Source of the DNA: an uncultured Thermoanaerobaculia bacterium
Lineage (GTDB): Bacteria; Acidobacteriota; Thermoanaerobaculia; Multivoradales; Multivoraceae
Length of the DNA stretch: 64,000 nt
Direction of reading: 5' to 3'
NCBI GenBank assembly: GCA_951813015.1
Contig: CATOTG010000004.1
Location: 1-64,000, forward strand
How positions within the stretch are numbered: the first letter of the stretch is position 1; the number at the start of each line of letters is the position of its first letter. The notes under the pieces were generated by a model. The model made no database searches. It worked only from the letters and a program-made list of their open reading frames with translations, and was not told the DNA's origin. Positions 27,944 through 38,160 of the stretch are shown piece after piece. A program made the position numbers and the translations under genes.

Positions 27944-28450
27944 ATGGAAGGTCTGCTGAACTCGATCGGTCAGAAGAGCGGCATCTACGACTTCATGCAC
28001 ACGTCGTGGGGCTGGCCCACTGTCGAGTCGCTGCACTTCTTCGGCCTTTCGCTGCTCATCGGCACGATCGGTCTCTGGGATCTGCGCCTGCTGGGCGTGG
28101 CGAGGGCGATCCCGATGGCCGCGCTGCACAAGCTCGTGCCCTGGGGCGTGGGGGGCTATCTCCTCAACGTCTGTACCGGCTTCCTGTTCGTCGTCAGCGC
28201 GCCGAACCAGTACCTCTACAACCCGGCGGTGCAGATCAAGTTCTCGCTGATGGCGATCGCCGGTCTCAACATCCTGGTCTTCTACCGTTTCGCCTACCGT
28301 CCGGTGAAGGCCGCCGGCGCCGGCGCCGCGGCGCCGGTTCAAGCGCGGGCCGCGGCCGCGGTCTCGCTGGCGTGCTGGATCGGCGTGATCGTCTGCGGCC
28401 GGCTGATCACCTACTTCCGGCCGCCGTACCACTGGTGCTTCTGGTGCTGA
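27944..28450 (+). CDS. Small four-helix integral membrane protein (DUF6644-like), second of a pair
   Basis: 168 residues from ATG 27944. Helices include VESLHFFGLSLLIGTIGLWD, GGYLLNVCTGFLFVV, FSLMAIAGLNILVFY and SLACWIGVIVCGRLITYF. His in SLHFFGLSL and the loop WDLRLLGVARAIPM match the previous protein in position, so the two are tandem paralogues that may form a heterodimer. The C-terminus ends with aromatic and cysteine residues (PYHWCFWC). No catalytic motif is recognised. Confidence 0.82.
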   Translation: MEGLLNSIGQKSGIYDFMHTSWGWPTVESLHFFGLSLLIGTIGLWDLRLLGVARAIPMAALHKLVPWGVGGYLLNVCTGFLFVVSAPNQYLYNPAVQIKFSLMAIAGLNILVFYRFAYRPVKAAGAGAAAPVQARAAAAVSLACWIGVIVCGRLITYFRPPYHWCFWC

Positions 28451-28500
28451 ACCACTGAGGGCGGAACGCCGCGGCGGCCGCGGCGGTCCGGCGCCGATCG

Positions 28501-28534
28501 CCGGGTGTCTACGCGGGCCGGGTGTCTACGCGGG
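28501..28534 (-). repeat. Perfect 17-bp tandem repeat over the AMIN gene stop codon
   Basis: CCGGGTGTCTACGCGGG occurs twice without a mismatch (28501-28517 and 28518-28534). The second unit carries the TAG stop of the minus-strand AMIN gene (28526-28528), and the first unit is its downstream copy. Confidence 0.95.
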
Positions 28535-29362
28535 CGGCGGCTCCTTCGCCGGTTCCTCGTCGACGTAGCGGAACGGCAGCCGTTCTTCGCCGTCAGCGGG
28601 CGGGGACCGCGTGGGAGTCGGGCGTGGACGGCGTTGTGGGGGCGCTCTGCGGGCTGGCGGTGGGCTGCTCGTGGTCGATCCGCGGTTGTTCCTGTCCAGT
28701 TCAGCCTCGACCTGCTTGATGAGTTCCTCCGCGGACTGCTCCTGGTCCAGGCCCGCAGCCTCGAGTTCCGCGTCGATGAGCGCCAGCAGCTCGTCGAGAT
28801 CCTCCAGGTTCCGCCGGTCCCCTACGGCGACCGGCGCCGTGATCGCCTGGACGGCTAGAGGCTCCGCCGCAGGTGACGGAGCGGAGGCGGGAGAAGCCTC
28901 GACTCCTGCGGCGACCACCGGGGCCGTCCTCCCGGGCGGCCTGGACGGGTCGGCCGGCGCCGGAGAACTCTCGATCAGGACGCCGTCCGCGGATGACGGC
29001 AGTGCTGCCGACCCGAGACCAACCTGGATCAGGTCCTCCGCCTGCCGCACCTGATACCCGGGCAGTGCCTCTGCCAGGTCGACGACCACGCGCAGGAAGT
29101 TCGGGTGCTCGCCGGTGCGTACCTCGATCGCCGGGCCGCCGGCGGAAGGCGCCGGCATCTCGGCGAGCGAGGCGTTGATTCCGAACAGGTCGAGCACGAC
29201 CCGCGGGGGATTGGGCAGTTCGAAGTGCCGGACGGTTTGCAGGCCGCCGGCGGTCTGGAGGCGCAGTACGTCGCCGTCCAGGCGCGCCGCCGTCAGGCTG
29301 GAGTCCTGGGCTGCGACAGCCGAACAGAGGAGGGCCGAAACGAAACAGATCAGGGTACGCAT
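28526..29362 (-). CDS. Exported AMIN-domain protein
   Basis: 278 residues from the ATG at 29362, with a short signal peptide (MRTLICFVSALLCSAVAAQD). Residues ~20-110 form one AMIN domain (VRHFELPNPPRVVLDLFGI, FLRVVVDLAEALPGYQV), a beta module that in AmiC and PilQ binds peptidoglycan or secretin-associated sites. The rest is Pro/Ala-rich linker, then an acidic helix (NLEDLDELLALIDAELEAAG) and a charged tail DGEERLPFRYVDEEPAKEPP. Possibly a cell-wall-targeted adaptor. The tail is repeated as a decayed fragment at 34793-34945. Transcribed toward, and convergent with, the membrane-protein pair. Confidence 0.82.
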   Translation of the reverse strand: MRTLICFVSALLCSAVAAQDSSLTAARLDGDVLRLQTAGGLQTVRHFELPNPPRVVLDLFGINASLAEMPAPSAGGPAIEVRTGEHPNFLRVVVDLAEALPGYQVRQAEDLIQVGLGSAALPSSADGVLIESSPAPADPSRPPGRTAPVVAAGVEASPASAPSPAAEPLAVQAITAPVAVGDRRNLEDLDELLALIDAELEAAGLDQEQSAEELIKQVEAELDRNNRGSTTSSPPPARRAPPQRRPRPTPTRSPPADGEERLPFRYVDEEPAKEPPPA

Positions 29363-29551
29363 GGTCGATCCTGGAGTTCTTGGAAAACCGCATTCTACCA
29401 CCGAGACCTTCGTATGGGACTTGGGCTCCAGGCCGTCCCGAACAGAGCCGCCAAACCCGTTGCAGGCGCCGGGTCGGGCCCGGAACCCGGAATCCCGGGA
29501 GCTTGCCCGGCCGAAGTCGCTTCGCTACGTTCTGCGGTGCACGGTTCTGGC

Positions 29552-31132
29552 ATGAGCGCCTCTCGACAAGAAGGAACGGCAACCCCTGGTCGGCCCCCGA
29601 TCTGGTTCTGCATCCGTCAGCACGGTCGAGCGAAGTTGCGCGGTTGGGTCGACTACCCGGCGCTGCCCGAGTTGCCTGCCCGGATCGCGGGCGACCCGGA
29701 CGGCATGGTTGAGGTCTGTGTCACGGAACAGTCTCGCCCGGTTGCGCCGGATGAGGTGTCCCGTGTGTTCTGCAACCGCGTCCGCGGGCTGATCGGCCTG
29801 GAGATCGCGTATCGGGACGAGACGGTCAGACTGCCGCCCACCCGCATGCTCGCCGGGAACCTCCGCTTCGGGCGGGCACTGGAGCGGTTCCGCAAGGAGA
29901 GGGGCCTGAGCGCATCCGAGTTCGAGGCCAACGGCCGCCTGAGCGCCTTCGCAGCTCGCCAGTTCCTGCTTGGCGGCGACGGGTGGGCCGGTGCAACGGA
30001 GTTGTATCGGGGCTCACCCCTGGTTGCGCCCACTCCGTCGGAGGATGAGGACCGCGTCGCCGACCTCGCATGGGGCATCGGACGATGGATGCTCGACAAC
30101 CTGTCACCGGAAGGCGGGCTGCCCTACAAGTACTGGCCCAGTCGGGGCGAGGCCGCGCCGTCGGACAACGCGATCCGCCGCTTCCTCGCGACGCTGTCCC
30201 TGGCACGGTTGGCGAAGCTCCACTGCAGTGCTGAACTGGCCGAGGCCGCGCGGCGCAATCTACGCTTCAATCTGCGGCGCTACTTCCAGAACATCGGGGG
30301 TGGACGCGGCGCCATCGTCGAGCGGACCGGGGCGAAGCTCGGCGCGGCCGCGCTGGCGGCTCTGTGCATCCTGGAGAGTCCCGCCCGTCACGAGTTCGCG
30401 GCCGAATTGACTCTGCTGACGGCGGGCGTGAACTCGCTCGCGGACGAGGAGCTGGGATTCAGGACGTTCTTCTTCCCGCCCGAGCGCGATGGTCAGAACT
30501 GGAACTTCTACTCCGGGGAGGCGCTGCTGTTCCAGGTTGAGGCGGCGCGGCGGGGCATCGAGGGCGCTCCGGCGCCGGAGCGCTGCGCGGCAACCTTCGA
30601 GCGCTGCAGCGAACGGCACCGGCAAGCCCGCAATCCCGCCTTCGTGCCGTGGCACGCGCAGGCCGGCGCCTCTCTGTTCGCACTGACGGGAAGGCGCGAG
30701 GTGGCGGACTTCGTGTTCGAGATTTCCGACTGGCTGCTGCCGATGCAGCAATGGGACGGATTGGACCCGGATCTGCGCGGTCGCTTCCATGATCCGAGAC
30801 GCCCTGAATTCGGCCCTCCGCACGCGGCTTCCACCGGCGCGTACCTGGAGGGGCTCGCGGACGCTCTGATCCTGGCGCGCTCGCAGGGAGACGAACAGCG
30901 TGCCGCGGCCTACGAGCGCGTCATCGAGCGTGGACTGCGGTCTCTGCGGCAGCTCCAGTTCCGGGGACCTTACGACACCTTCTACATTTCGAAGAAGAAG
31001 CGCGTCCTGGGAGCGTTGCGCACCGAGGCCTACGACAATGCGGTGCGGGTGGACTCGGCCGCTCACGCGCTCGGCGCGGCCGAGAAGCTGCTACGGCAGA
31101 GGCAGGCTCAGCCGGTCGGCGGCAGAACGTAG
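29552..31132 (+). CDS. Putative alpha/alpha-toroid protein of unknown function
   Basis: 526 residues from the ATG at 29552; no signal peptide, so probably cytoplasmic. Residues ~1-115 are a mixed domain (EVCVTEQSRPVAPDEVSRVF, VRLPPTRMLAGNLRFGRALE). From ~150 on there is a chain of paired helices with the look of a glycosidase/epimerase-type alpha-alpha barrel: WGIGRWMLDNLSPEGGLPYK, FLATLSLARLAKLH, AKLGAAALAALCIL, NWNFYSGEALLFQVEAARRG, PHAASTGAYLEGLADALILA. No named family or catalytic residues recognised. It converges with the repeat-hydroxylase gene, 49 bp apart, and similar helical barrels often act on sugars or peptides. Confidence 0.75.
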   Translation: MSASRQEGTATPGRPPIWFCIRQHGRAKLRGWVDYPALPELPARIAGDPDGMVEVCVTEQSRPVAPDEVSRVFCNRVRGLIGLEIAYRDETVRLPPTRMLAGNLRFGRALERFRKERGLSASEFEANGRLSAFAARQFLLGGDGWAGATELYRGSPLVAPTPSEDEDRVADLAWGIGRWMLDNLSPEGGLPYKYWPSRGEAAPSDNAIRRFLATLSLARLAKLHCSAELAEAARRNLRFNLRRYFQNIGGGRGAIVERTGAKLGAAALAALCILESPARHEFAAELTLLTAGVNSLADEELGFRTFFFPPERDGQNWNFYSGEALLFQVEAARRGIEGAPAPERCAATFERCSERHRQARNPAFVPWHAQAGASLFALTGRREVADFVFEISDWLLPMQQWDGLDPDLRGRFHDPRRPEFGPPHAASTGAYLEGLADALILARSQGDEQRAAAYERVIERGLRSLRQLQFRGPYDTFYISKKKRVLGALRTEAYDNAVRVDSAAHALGAAEKLLRQRQAQPVGGRT

Positions 31133-31181
31133 TAGTCGCGCGGCCCGGTTCGCCGGCGTATACGTTCCCGGCCTTCGTGGC

Positions 31182-32861
<1,680 letters not shown>

Positions 32862-32931
32862 GATGAACCTCCACCCAAGTCGTAGAAGGGAGCTTTCCCG
32901 GACCCTATCAGGCCTCCCTGATGCTCCTCAG

Positions 32932-33113
32932 AGCCTTGTCCCATGACAGATGAGCCTGAAGGGGCGATGTCAATCCCACGAGAGATGAGCCTGGGCGGGT
33001 GTTGGGGATCATTGGAGGATGATCTTGCAACTCGACATCGAACGCCTTCGCAGCCTGGACGAGGTCCGGGACTTCATGGCCGGCAGCGCGTCGGTCGACT
33101 TCCGTTTCGTGGA
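32932..33113 (+). mobile_element. Truncated left end of the 3838-type IS
   Basis: Begins AGCCTTGTCCCATGACAGAT, as at 3838, and follows that element for about 180 bp with few changes: both GATGAGCCTG blocks, the GGAGG site and the first 33 transposase codons (MILQLDIERLRSLDEVRDFM). It is cut off at 33113, where a second left end begins. It lies just upstream of the repeat-hydroxylase gene. Confidence 0.9.
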
Positions 33114-33114
33114 G

Positions 33115-33205
33115 AGCCTTGTCCCACGTGAGGTGAGCCTGAAGTGTCGACGTCAATCCCAGGAGAAATGAGCCTGAGTGCGGGTTGGAGATCATTGGAG
33201 GATCC
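33115..33205 (+). mobile_element. Second, more diverged solo left end of the same IS type
   Basis: Starts AGCCTTGTCCCACGTGAGGT and keeps the two GAGCCTGA blocks and ATCATTGGAGGAT, ending just where the transposase would start. It directly abuts the previous fragment, as if one IS end had inserted into, or recombined with, another. Confidence 0.8.
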
Positions 33206-33295
33206 CAGGCTCCCTCGTCGCGCCTTGCCGGTTGGATGCCTGACCGCCCAAGGCCCGACACGGACCTTTCCCATCAACACGGGCTGCCAGGTGTG

Positions 33296-34468
33296 CTACT
33301 GCGAGCATCTGAACGCCTGGGTGTCGCTGCGGGTGGACGCGGTCATTCCCTGGGCGTTGCGATGCGTCCAGCTGGTTCCGTCCGGGGCCGTGATCAGAAG
33401 GTTGAACTCCAGAGTGGTCACGGGCGCGACGAAGATCCAGCGGTATCCGTTGTGCGAGCAGCCGTCGAGGACCTTGACCAACACCTCGGCGTTGGATCTG
33501 TTGAAGAACCAGAGCAGGCCCGATTCGCCCGAGGCCCAGATGCCGCTCTTCGCCTGGCCGACCTGCCCATCGGGTGTGCGGTAGCACATGCTGACCTCGT
33601 AGTCACCGTCAAACTGAAGCACCGTCGTCGTCGGCGTGCAGCCCGGCGTCGGTGGAGGCGTGCCGTCTCCGTGGTCCACGCCCATGCGGAGGAAGTACGC
33701 GGTCGCCACGGTCTCCGCGTTCCATGAACTCCAGGCGTCTCCCGCAGAGGACCGGTGCCGCCAGAAGTTGCTCGTACCGCCTGGGCCGTTTCGATCCTCG
33801 GCGAAAGCCTTGCCGCTTGAGTTCGGCCACTGAACGGCCAGCCATACAGGGCCGCCATCGAGCTGCTGCGAGATGATGTCGCCGCTGTTGATCAAGCCAC
33901 AGGTGCCCCGGCCTCTGGCCAGGCCGGAGACCGTCGCTGTGTACACGGCCAACGGACTGCCCGGCTGCCCACCGGAATCACGGTAGAACGTCAGTGCGAA
34001 CGAAACGTCCGCATTGTCGTCGTCCTGCGCACGACCGAAACAGGCCGTCACGGAGGTCACGGTGCCCGCCCGGGGCAGGCGGAATCGTTGTGCGTACTCC
34101 TGTTCATGCGCGTTGGTGACGAAGGTGAACGCCTCGGGCGTACCATCGTCGTACCTGTACTCGGTCGATGCGAACGACGCGATCCCGACAAGGTCCGACG
34201 CGGCCCGATCAGCCAACCGTGGGCTGTCAGCTTCGACCAGGATCAGGTCGACCTGGAAGTTGCTCATCGCGTGCTTGTTCGGGACATGCTCGTTGTGGTT
34301 CCGGATCGGGGCTCCCGCCGGGGCCGCCGGGGGATCCCCTCCCGTCTGAGCCGCCAGAGGCGATGAAGCGGCCAGGGTCAACGTGATCAGAGCCGGCAGG
34401 CCGATCGGTCGCCCGAGAAGGTTGCGTCTCTTCCTGCCGTTCGAATCAGAACTCGAACTGGTAGCCAT
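33296..34468 (-). CDS. Secreted beta-sandwich protein with the VLDGC-type C-terminal domain
   Basis: 390 residues from ATG 34468 (AAGGAG 8 bp upstream). A twin-Arg-free, long signal region ends LAASSPLAAQ. Residues ~75-260 are a beta-rich domain (RFRLPRAGTVTSVTACFG, DVSFALTFYRDSGGQPGSP) resembling secreted jelly-roll domains. Residues ~280-390 (GDYEVSMCYRTPDGQVGQA, LLWFFNRSNAEVLVKVLDGC, RWIFVAPVTTLEFNLLITAP) match the tail of the PQQ dehydrogenase in layout. That shared tail has no recognised name here. It may be a sorting or surface-binding module; function inferred only. Confidence 0.78.
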   Translation of the reverse strand: MATSSSSDSNGRKRRNLLGRPIGLPALITLTLAASSPLAAQTGGDPPAAPAGAPIRNHNEHVPNKHAMSNFQVDLILVEADSPRLADRAASDLVGIASFASTEYRYDDGTPEAFTFVTNAHEQEYAQRFRLPRAGTVTSVTACFGRAQDDDNADVSFALTFYRDSGGQPGSPLAVYTATVSGLARGRGTCGLINSGDIISQQLDGGPVWLAVQWPNSSGKAFAEDRNGPGGTSNFWRHRSSAGDAWSSWNAETVATAYFLRMGVDHGDGTPPPTPGCTPTTTVLQFDGDYEVSMCYRTPDGQVGQAKSGIWASGESGLLWFFNRSNAEVLVKVLDGCSHNGYRWIFVAPVTTLEFNLLITAPDGTSWTHRNAQGMTASTRSDTQAFRCSQ

Positions 34469-34792
34469 GCTGCTTTCTCCTTCCTTGGCGTCGCTCACCG
34501 GCTGGGCAAGAACAGTCGCCCGTACGAACACCGGCAAGAGCAGGAACACACTGGGGCGCAGAGGTGACGCCGCGCCGGCGGTTCGACCCTCCTCCGCGGC
34601 GCTCGGCCGCATCAACCCACCCCCATGGCCTTCATGCCGTCTTGAACGCTGTTCAGCGTAACACCGTCGCCCCGGCGACAGGTCAACCCCGCTGACTCTC
34701 CTGGCGTGCGGATTCGTCCAAGTGGCTGGGGGTGTCCGTCTCCGGGAAACAGTACCGGCGCCCTCGACCCGGAAGCGCCACGGGCCGCCTGT

Positions 34793-34945
34793 TCGTGCGG
34801 CGGCTCCTTTGCCGGCTCTTCGTCAACGTCAACGTACCGGAAGGGCAGCCGCTCTTCGCCATCCGTGGGTGTCGTCGTCCGGATCGGTCGGGCCCCTCGG
34901 CGTGGACGCTGTTCTGCCGCGGTGGGCGAAGAGCGGGCTGATGTG
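34793..34945 (-). pseudogene. Decayed duplicate of the AMIN-protein C-terminus
   Basis: The minus strand encodes DGEERLPFRYVDVDEEPAKE, nearly the same as the tail of the AMIN protein at 28526-29362, and the preceding DNA also matches that gene's Pro/Arg-rich linker with indels. No start, AMIN domain or upstream part is present. The 34469-35003 interval is otherwise without a gene. Confidence 0.75.
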
Positions 34946-34952
34946 CAGTGCC

Positions 34953-34987
34953 GTTCGAATGCAGCGCGGCTTCTGCCATTGGCTGCT
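34953..34987. repeat. 35-bp dispersed repeat, partner of 23994-24028
   Basis: TCGAATGCAGCGCG, then CTTCTG and GGCTGCT, match 23994-24028 at about 29 of 35 positions. Here the long inverted-repeat left arm is missing. It lies directly after the AMIN fragment and ends 17 bp before the S9 peptidase start. Confidence 0.7.
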
Positions 34988-35003
34988 AGTCTGCGACGCA
35001 GGC

Positions 35004-35813
35004 ATGTTCCGGTTCGGGATCGTCGCTGTCGCAGGTCTGGCCGCTTCGCTGTGGTCGGTTCTGGAGGCGCAGGAAACGCACCCGTTCTCGGTCCACGACA
35101 TGCTGGCGATGGAACGGCTGTCCGATCCGCAGATGTCGCCGGACGGCTCGGTCGTGGCGTTCACCGTACGGTCGACGGATCTTGCCGCGAACAACCCGCA
35201 GGCGTACGCGGGCGCCGGTTTCGCCGCGGTGATGATCGACTTCCATGGTTCGGTCGGCTACGGACAGGACTTCACCGATTCGATCCGTGGCGACTGGGGC
35301 GGCAAGCCGCTCGAGGACCTGCAGAAGGGACTGGCCGCCGCGCTCGACCTTTACCCGTTCCTCGACGGTGATCGGGTGTGCGCTCTGGGCGCTTCGTACG
35401 GCGGCTACATGGTGAACTGGATCGCGGGCGCCTGGCCGGACCGGTTCCGCTGCCTGGTGAACCACGACGGGGTCTTCGACCTGCGCTCGATGTACTACAC
35501 GACGGAGGAGTTGTGGTTCGTCGAGTGGGACCACGAGGGCAGTTACTTCGACAATCCGGACGGTTTCGAGAGCCACAATCCGGCGCTGCTGGTCGATCGC
35601 TGGCAGACGCCGATGCTGGTGATCCACGGCGCGCTCGACTTCCGCGTACCGGAGACCCAGGGCCTGGCGGCTTTCACGGCGCTCAGGCGGCGGGACGTGC
35701 CCGCCCGGTTCCTCTACTTCCCGGACGAGAACCACTGGGTGCTCCGTCCGGCGAACAGCGTTCAGTGGCACGAGGAGGTGCTGGGATGGCTCGCCCGCTG
35801 GCTCGAACCGTAG
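35004..35813 (+). CDS. S9-family peptidase lacking its beta-propeller (in-frame internal deletion)
   Basis: 269 residues. It starts like a full acylaminoacyl/dipeptidyl-peptidase: signal peptide (FGIVAVAGLAASLWSVLEAQ), then FSVHDMLAMERLSDPQMSPD and AFTVRSTDLAANN. It then jumps straight to the catalytic domain: YAGAGFAAVMIDFHGSVGYG, GASYGGYMVNW (nucleophile Ser), HGALDFRVPETQG (Asp) and DENHWVL (His). About 400 residues of propeller expected between them are absent, with the frame kept. The catalytic triad and export signal remain, so activity is possible, but the gate that limits substrate size is gone. Overlaps the next gene by 28 bp. Confidence 0.85.
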   Translation: MFRFGIVAVAGLAASLWSVLEAQETHPFSVHDMLAMERLSDPQMSPDGSVVAFTVRSTDLAANNPQAYAGAGFAAVMIDFHGSVGYGQDFTDSIRGDWGGKPLEDLQKGLAAALDLYPFLDGDRVCALGASYGGYMVNWIAGAWPDRFRCLVNHDGVFDLRSMYYTTEELWFVEWDHEGSYFDNPDGFESHNPALLVDRWQTPMLVIHGALDFRVPETQGLAAFTALRRRDVPARFLYFPDENHWVLRPANSVQWHEEVLGWLARWLEP

Positions 35814-36514
35814 ACGGCACGGCACGGAACTGGCCGCGCATCGGGTGCGCCGTCGTCGTCGCGGTGATGGCGCCGTTGGCAACTGCAGCGGCGCAGACGC
35901 CTGAGGACCCGGGCGTTTTCAAGGGCCGGGAGATCGCGGAGGTCATGTCCTACCGCGGCGCGCCGTGGCTGGAGCGGGCGACCCGGATCGAAGAGGAGCA
36001 CCCGGACGAACTGATGGCGGCGCTGCCGGTCGAGGCCGGCATGCTGGTCGTCGACGTCGGTTGCGGCTCGGGCTACTACGCGCGCCGTCTGGCGGCCGCG
36101 GTGGCCCCCGCGGGCTCGGTGTTATGCAACGACATTCAGCCCGAGATGCTCAGCATCGCAACGCAGCTTGCAGCCGAGGCCGGGGTCACGAACATGAGCA
36201 CGGTGCTGGGCACCGAGAGCGACGCCCGGCTGCCTGAAGGCGAGGTCGACCTGATTCTTCTCGTCGACGTGTACCACGAGTTCTCCGAGCCGGAGGCGAT
36301 GCTTCAGTCCATGCGGGAAGCGCTGGCGCCGGACGGCGTCATCGCCCTCGCCGAGTTCCGACTTGAGGGTCGCTCGGCTCGGCACATCAAGCTCGAGCAC
36401 CGGATGTCGATCGAGCAGGTGATGAAGGAGTGGATCCCGGCCGGCTACGAGCTCGCCTCCCGGATCGACTCGCTGCCGACCCAGCACCTGTTCCTGTTCC
36501 GGGCCGCCCGGTAG
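35786..36514 (+). CDS. Exported class I SAM-dependent methyltransferase
   Basis: 242 residues from ATG 35786, inside the end of the S9 gene (GAGGAGG 14 bp upstream). N-terminal hydrophobic signal (IGCAVVVAVMAPLATAAAQ) precedes FKGREIAEVMSYRGAPWLER and the SAM-binding motif VVDVGCGSGYYARRLA, then VDLILLVDVYHEFSEPEAML (motif II-III). The fold is a class I methyltransferase. An export signal on a SAM enzyme is odd because SAM is cytosolic; related exported proteins are known, and the true substrate is unknown. Coupled to the peptidase gene by overlap. Confidence 0.85.
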   Translation: MARPLARTVDGTARNWPRIGCAVVVAVMAPLATAAAQTPEDPGVFKGREIAEVMSYRGAPWLERATRIEEEHPDELMAALPVEAGMLVVDVGCGSGYYARRLAAAVAPAGSVLCNDIQPEMLSIATQLAAEAGVTNMSTVLGTESDARLPEGEVDLILLVDVYHEFSEPEAMLQSMREALAPDGVIALAEFRLEGRSARHIKLEHRMSIEQVMKEWIPAGYELASRIDSLPTQHLFLFRAAR

Positions 36515-36549
36515 CGCGCCAGCTTCAGAACATTCTGGCGCCCTGGGCC

Positions 36550-38160
36550 TCAGGGACGAGCGTTCGGCATCGCCGCCGACACGGATTCTCGCCAGGCGTG
36601 AAGCCGGGCGCGGAGCTCGGCGGCTTGCGCTGACTGCTCGGCGGCCAGGTCGCGCTGTTCGCCCGGGTCGTTCTCCAGATCGAAGAGTTGTACCGTGCCG
36701 TTCTCGAAGTACTCCAACAGCTTGTAGGCGCCGTCGCGGACGGCGCCGCCGGGGCTCTGCATCCCGTGATTGCTGTAGTGGGGGAAGTGCCAGTAGATCG
36801 CTCCGCGCTCGAAGTCCTCGCCCCTGACCGCCGCGGCGAAGCTCACGCCGTCGACGTGCTGGTCGGGTCGTGGCGGCAGGCCGGCCATATCCAGCAACGT
36901 GGGGTAGAAGTCGGGGCTGATGACCGGCTCGTCGCGGACCGCGCCGGTCTGGCCCGCGCCCGGCCAGCGCACGATGAGCGGCACCCGAATCCCGCCCTCG
37001 TACAGCCAGCCCTTGGCGCCGCGCAGCGGCAGGTTCGACGTGGAGTAGGCGGCGTCCAGCAAGTCGGGGGACACGACCCGCTTGGGATTGCCGAGGTTGG
37101 CGGCCGCCATCCCTCCGTTGTCCGAGTAGAAGACGACGATCGTGTTCCCGGTCAACCCCAGCCGGTCGAGGGTGTTCTGCACACGCCCCAGGCTGTCGTC
37201 GATGGCGGTGACCATCGCCGCGAACTCGACATTGTCCTGGTGCTGCTTGATCTTGACGGTGCCCTGGGGCAGTACCCGGTGCTCCTGGTGCGAGGGCTGT
37301 TCCAGCAGAGCATCGAGTTGTGTGCGCGAGAGCGGCTCGGAAGCGTCGGGATTGCCCTCCAGGAGGAAGGCCGGGCCGGCCGGAGGCGCCGTCCGCGCCA
37401 ACTTCTCGCGGTACTTCAGGACCAGGTCCGAACGTCCTTCGATCGGGTCGTGCACGGCGAAGTGCGACAGGTAGAGGAAGAAGGGGCGGTCCCGGCTCTG
37501 CTCGATGAAGTCGACGGCGAAGTCGGTCAGTCGGTCGGTGAGGTACTCGTCTTCCTCCCCTTCGACCGTCAGGCCCTTCATCAGGTAGGGCGGAAAGTAG
37601 CCGCCGCGCGGGGTCGAGCCGGGGAAGTCCGGCGCCTGGAGGTCGAACCCCTGGTTCAGTGGTCCGGCTTCGTCGCCGCCGAGGTGCCACTTGCCGAATA
37701 TGGCCGTCCGGTAGCCATGTTCCTTGAACGCTTCGGCCAGCGTCAGTTCCTCAAGCGGCAGGGCCGCCAGCTTCTCGGCGCTCAGCATCTGCTCGAAGGC
37801 ATGCTCCCTGCGGCCGGGCAGCCAGTCCGTCAGGCGCAGTCTTGCCGGGTACTTGCCGGTCAGGAGCGAGGCGCGCGTGGGCGAACAGACGTGTGTCGCC
37901 GCATACGCATTGGTGAAGCGCACGCCCCGCTCGGCGAGCGCGTCGATGTGAGGCGTCTCGTGGAACGTGCTGCCGAAGACGCCGACGTCGCTCCATCCCA
38001 GGTCGTCGACCAGGAAGAAGACGATGTTCGGCGGTTGCTCCGCGGCGGCTGCGGCTGCCGGGGAGGGCGCCGCCGGCGCACCCGGTTCGAGAGCGCAAGC
38101 CCCCAGCGCCGCGGCAAGGCCTGGCGCGAGGAAACAGGTTGCGAACAGGCGGCGCGTCAT
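36550..38160 (-). CDS. Sulfatase (formylglycine type), lipoprotein
   Basis: 536 residues. N-terminal signal with a lipobox-like LGAC (~19-22), so likely membrane-anchored outside the cytoplasm. Metal-binding start NIVFFLVDDLGWSDVG, and CSPTRASLLTGKYP, where the Cys of C-x-P-x-R must be turned into formylglycine by a separate maturase. Later HLGGDEAGPLNQGFD, FLYLSHFAVHDP and VFYSDNGGMAAANLG complete the type I sulfatase set. It should cleave sulfate esters, probably from sulfated polysaccharide or mucin-like glycans. The start overlaps the stop of hemB by four bases. Confidence 0.92.
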   Translation of the reverse strand: MTRRLFATCFLAPGLAAALGACALEPGAPAAPSPAAAAAAEQPPNIVFFLVDDLGWSDVGVFGSTFHETPHIDALAERGVRFTNAYAATHVCSPTRASLLTGKYPARLRLTDWLPGRREHAFEQMLSAEKLAALPLEELTLAEAFKEHGYRTAIFGKWHLGGDEAGPLNQGFDLQAPDFPGSTPRGGYFPPYLMKGLTVEGEEDEYLTDRLTDFAVDFIEQSRDRPFFLYLSHFAVHDPIEGRSDLVLKYREKLARTAPPAGPAFLLEGNPDASEPLSRTQLDALLEQPSHQEHRVLPQGTVKIKQHQDNVEFAAMVTAIDDSLGRVQNTLDRLGLTGNTIVVFYSDNGGMAAANLGNPKRVVSPDLLDAAYSTSNLPLRGAKGWLYEGGIRVPLIVRWPGAGQTGAVRDEPVISPDFYPTLLDMAGLPPRPDQHVDGVSFAAAVRGEDFERGAIYWHFPHYSNHGMQSPGGAVRDGAYKLLEYFENGTVQLFDLENDPGEQRDLAAEQSAQAAELRARLHAWRESVSAAMPNARP

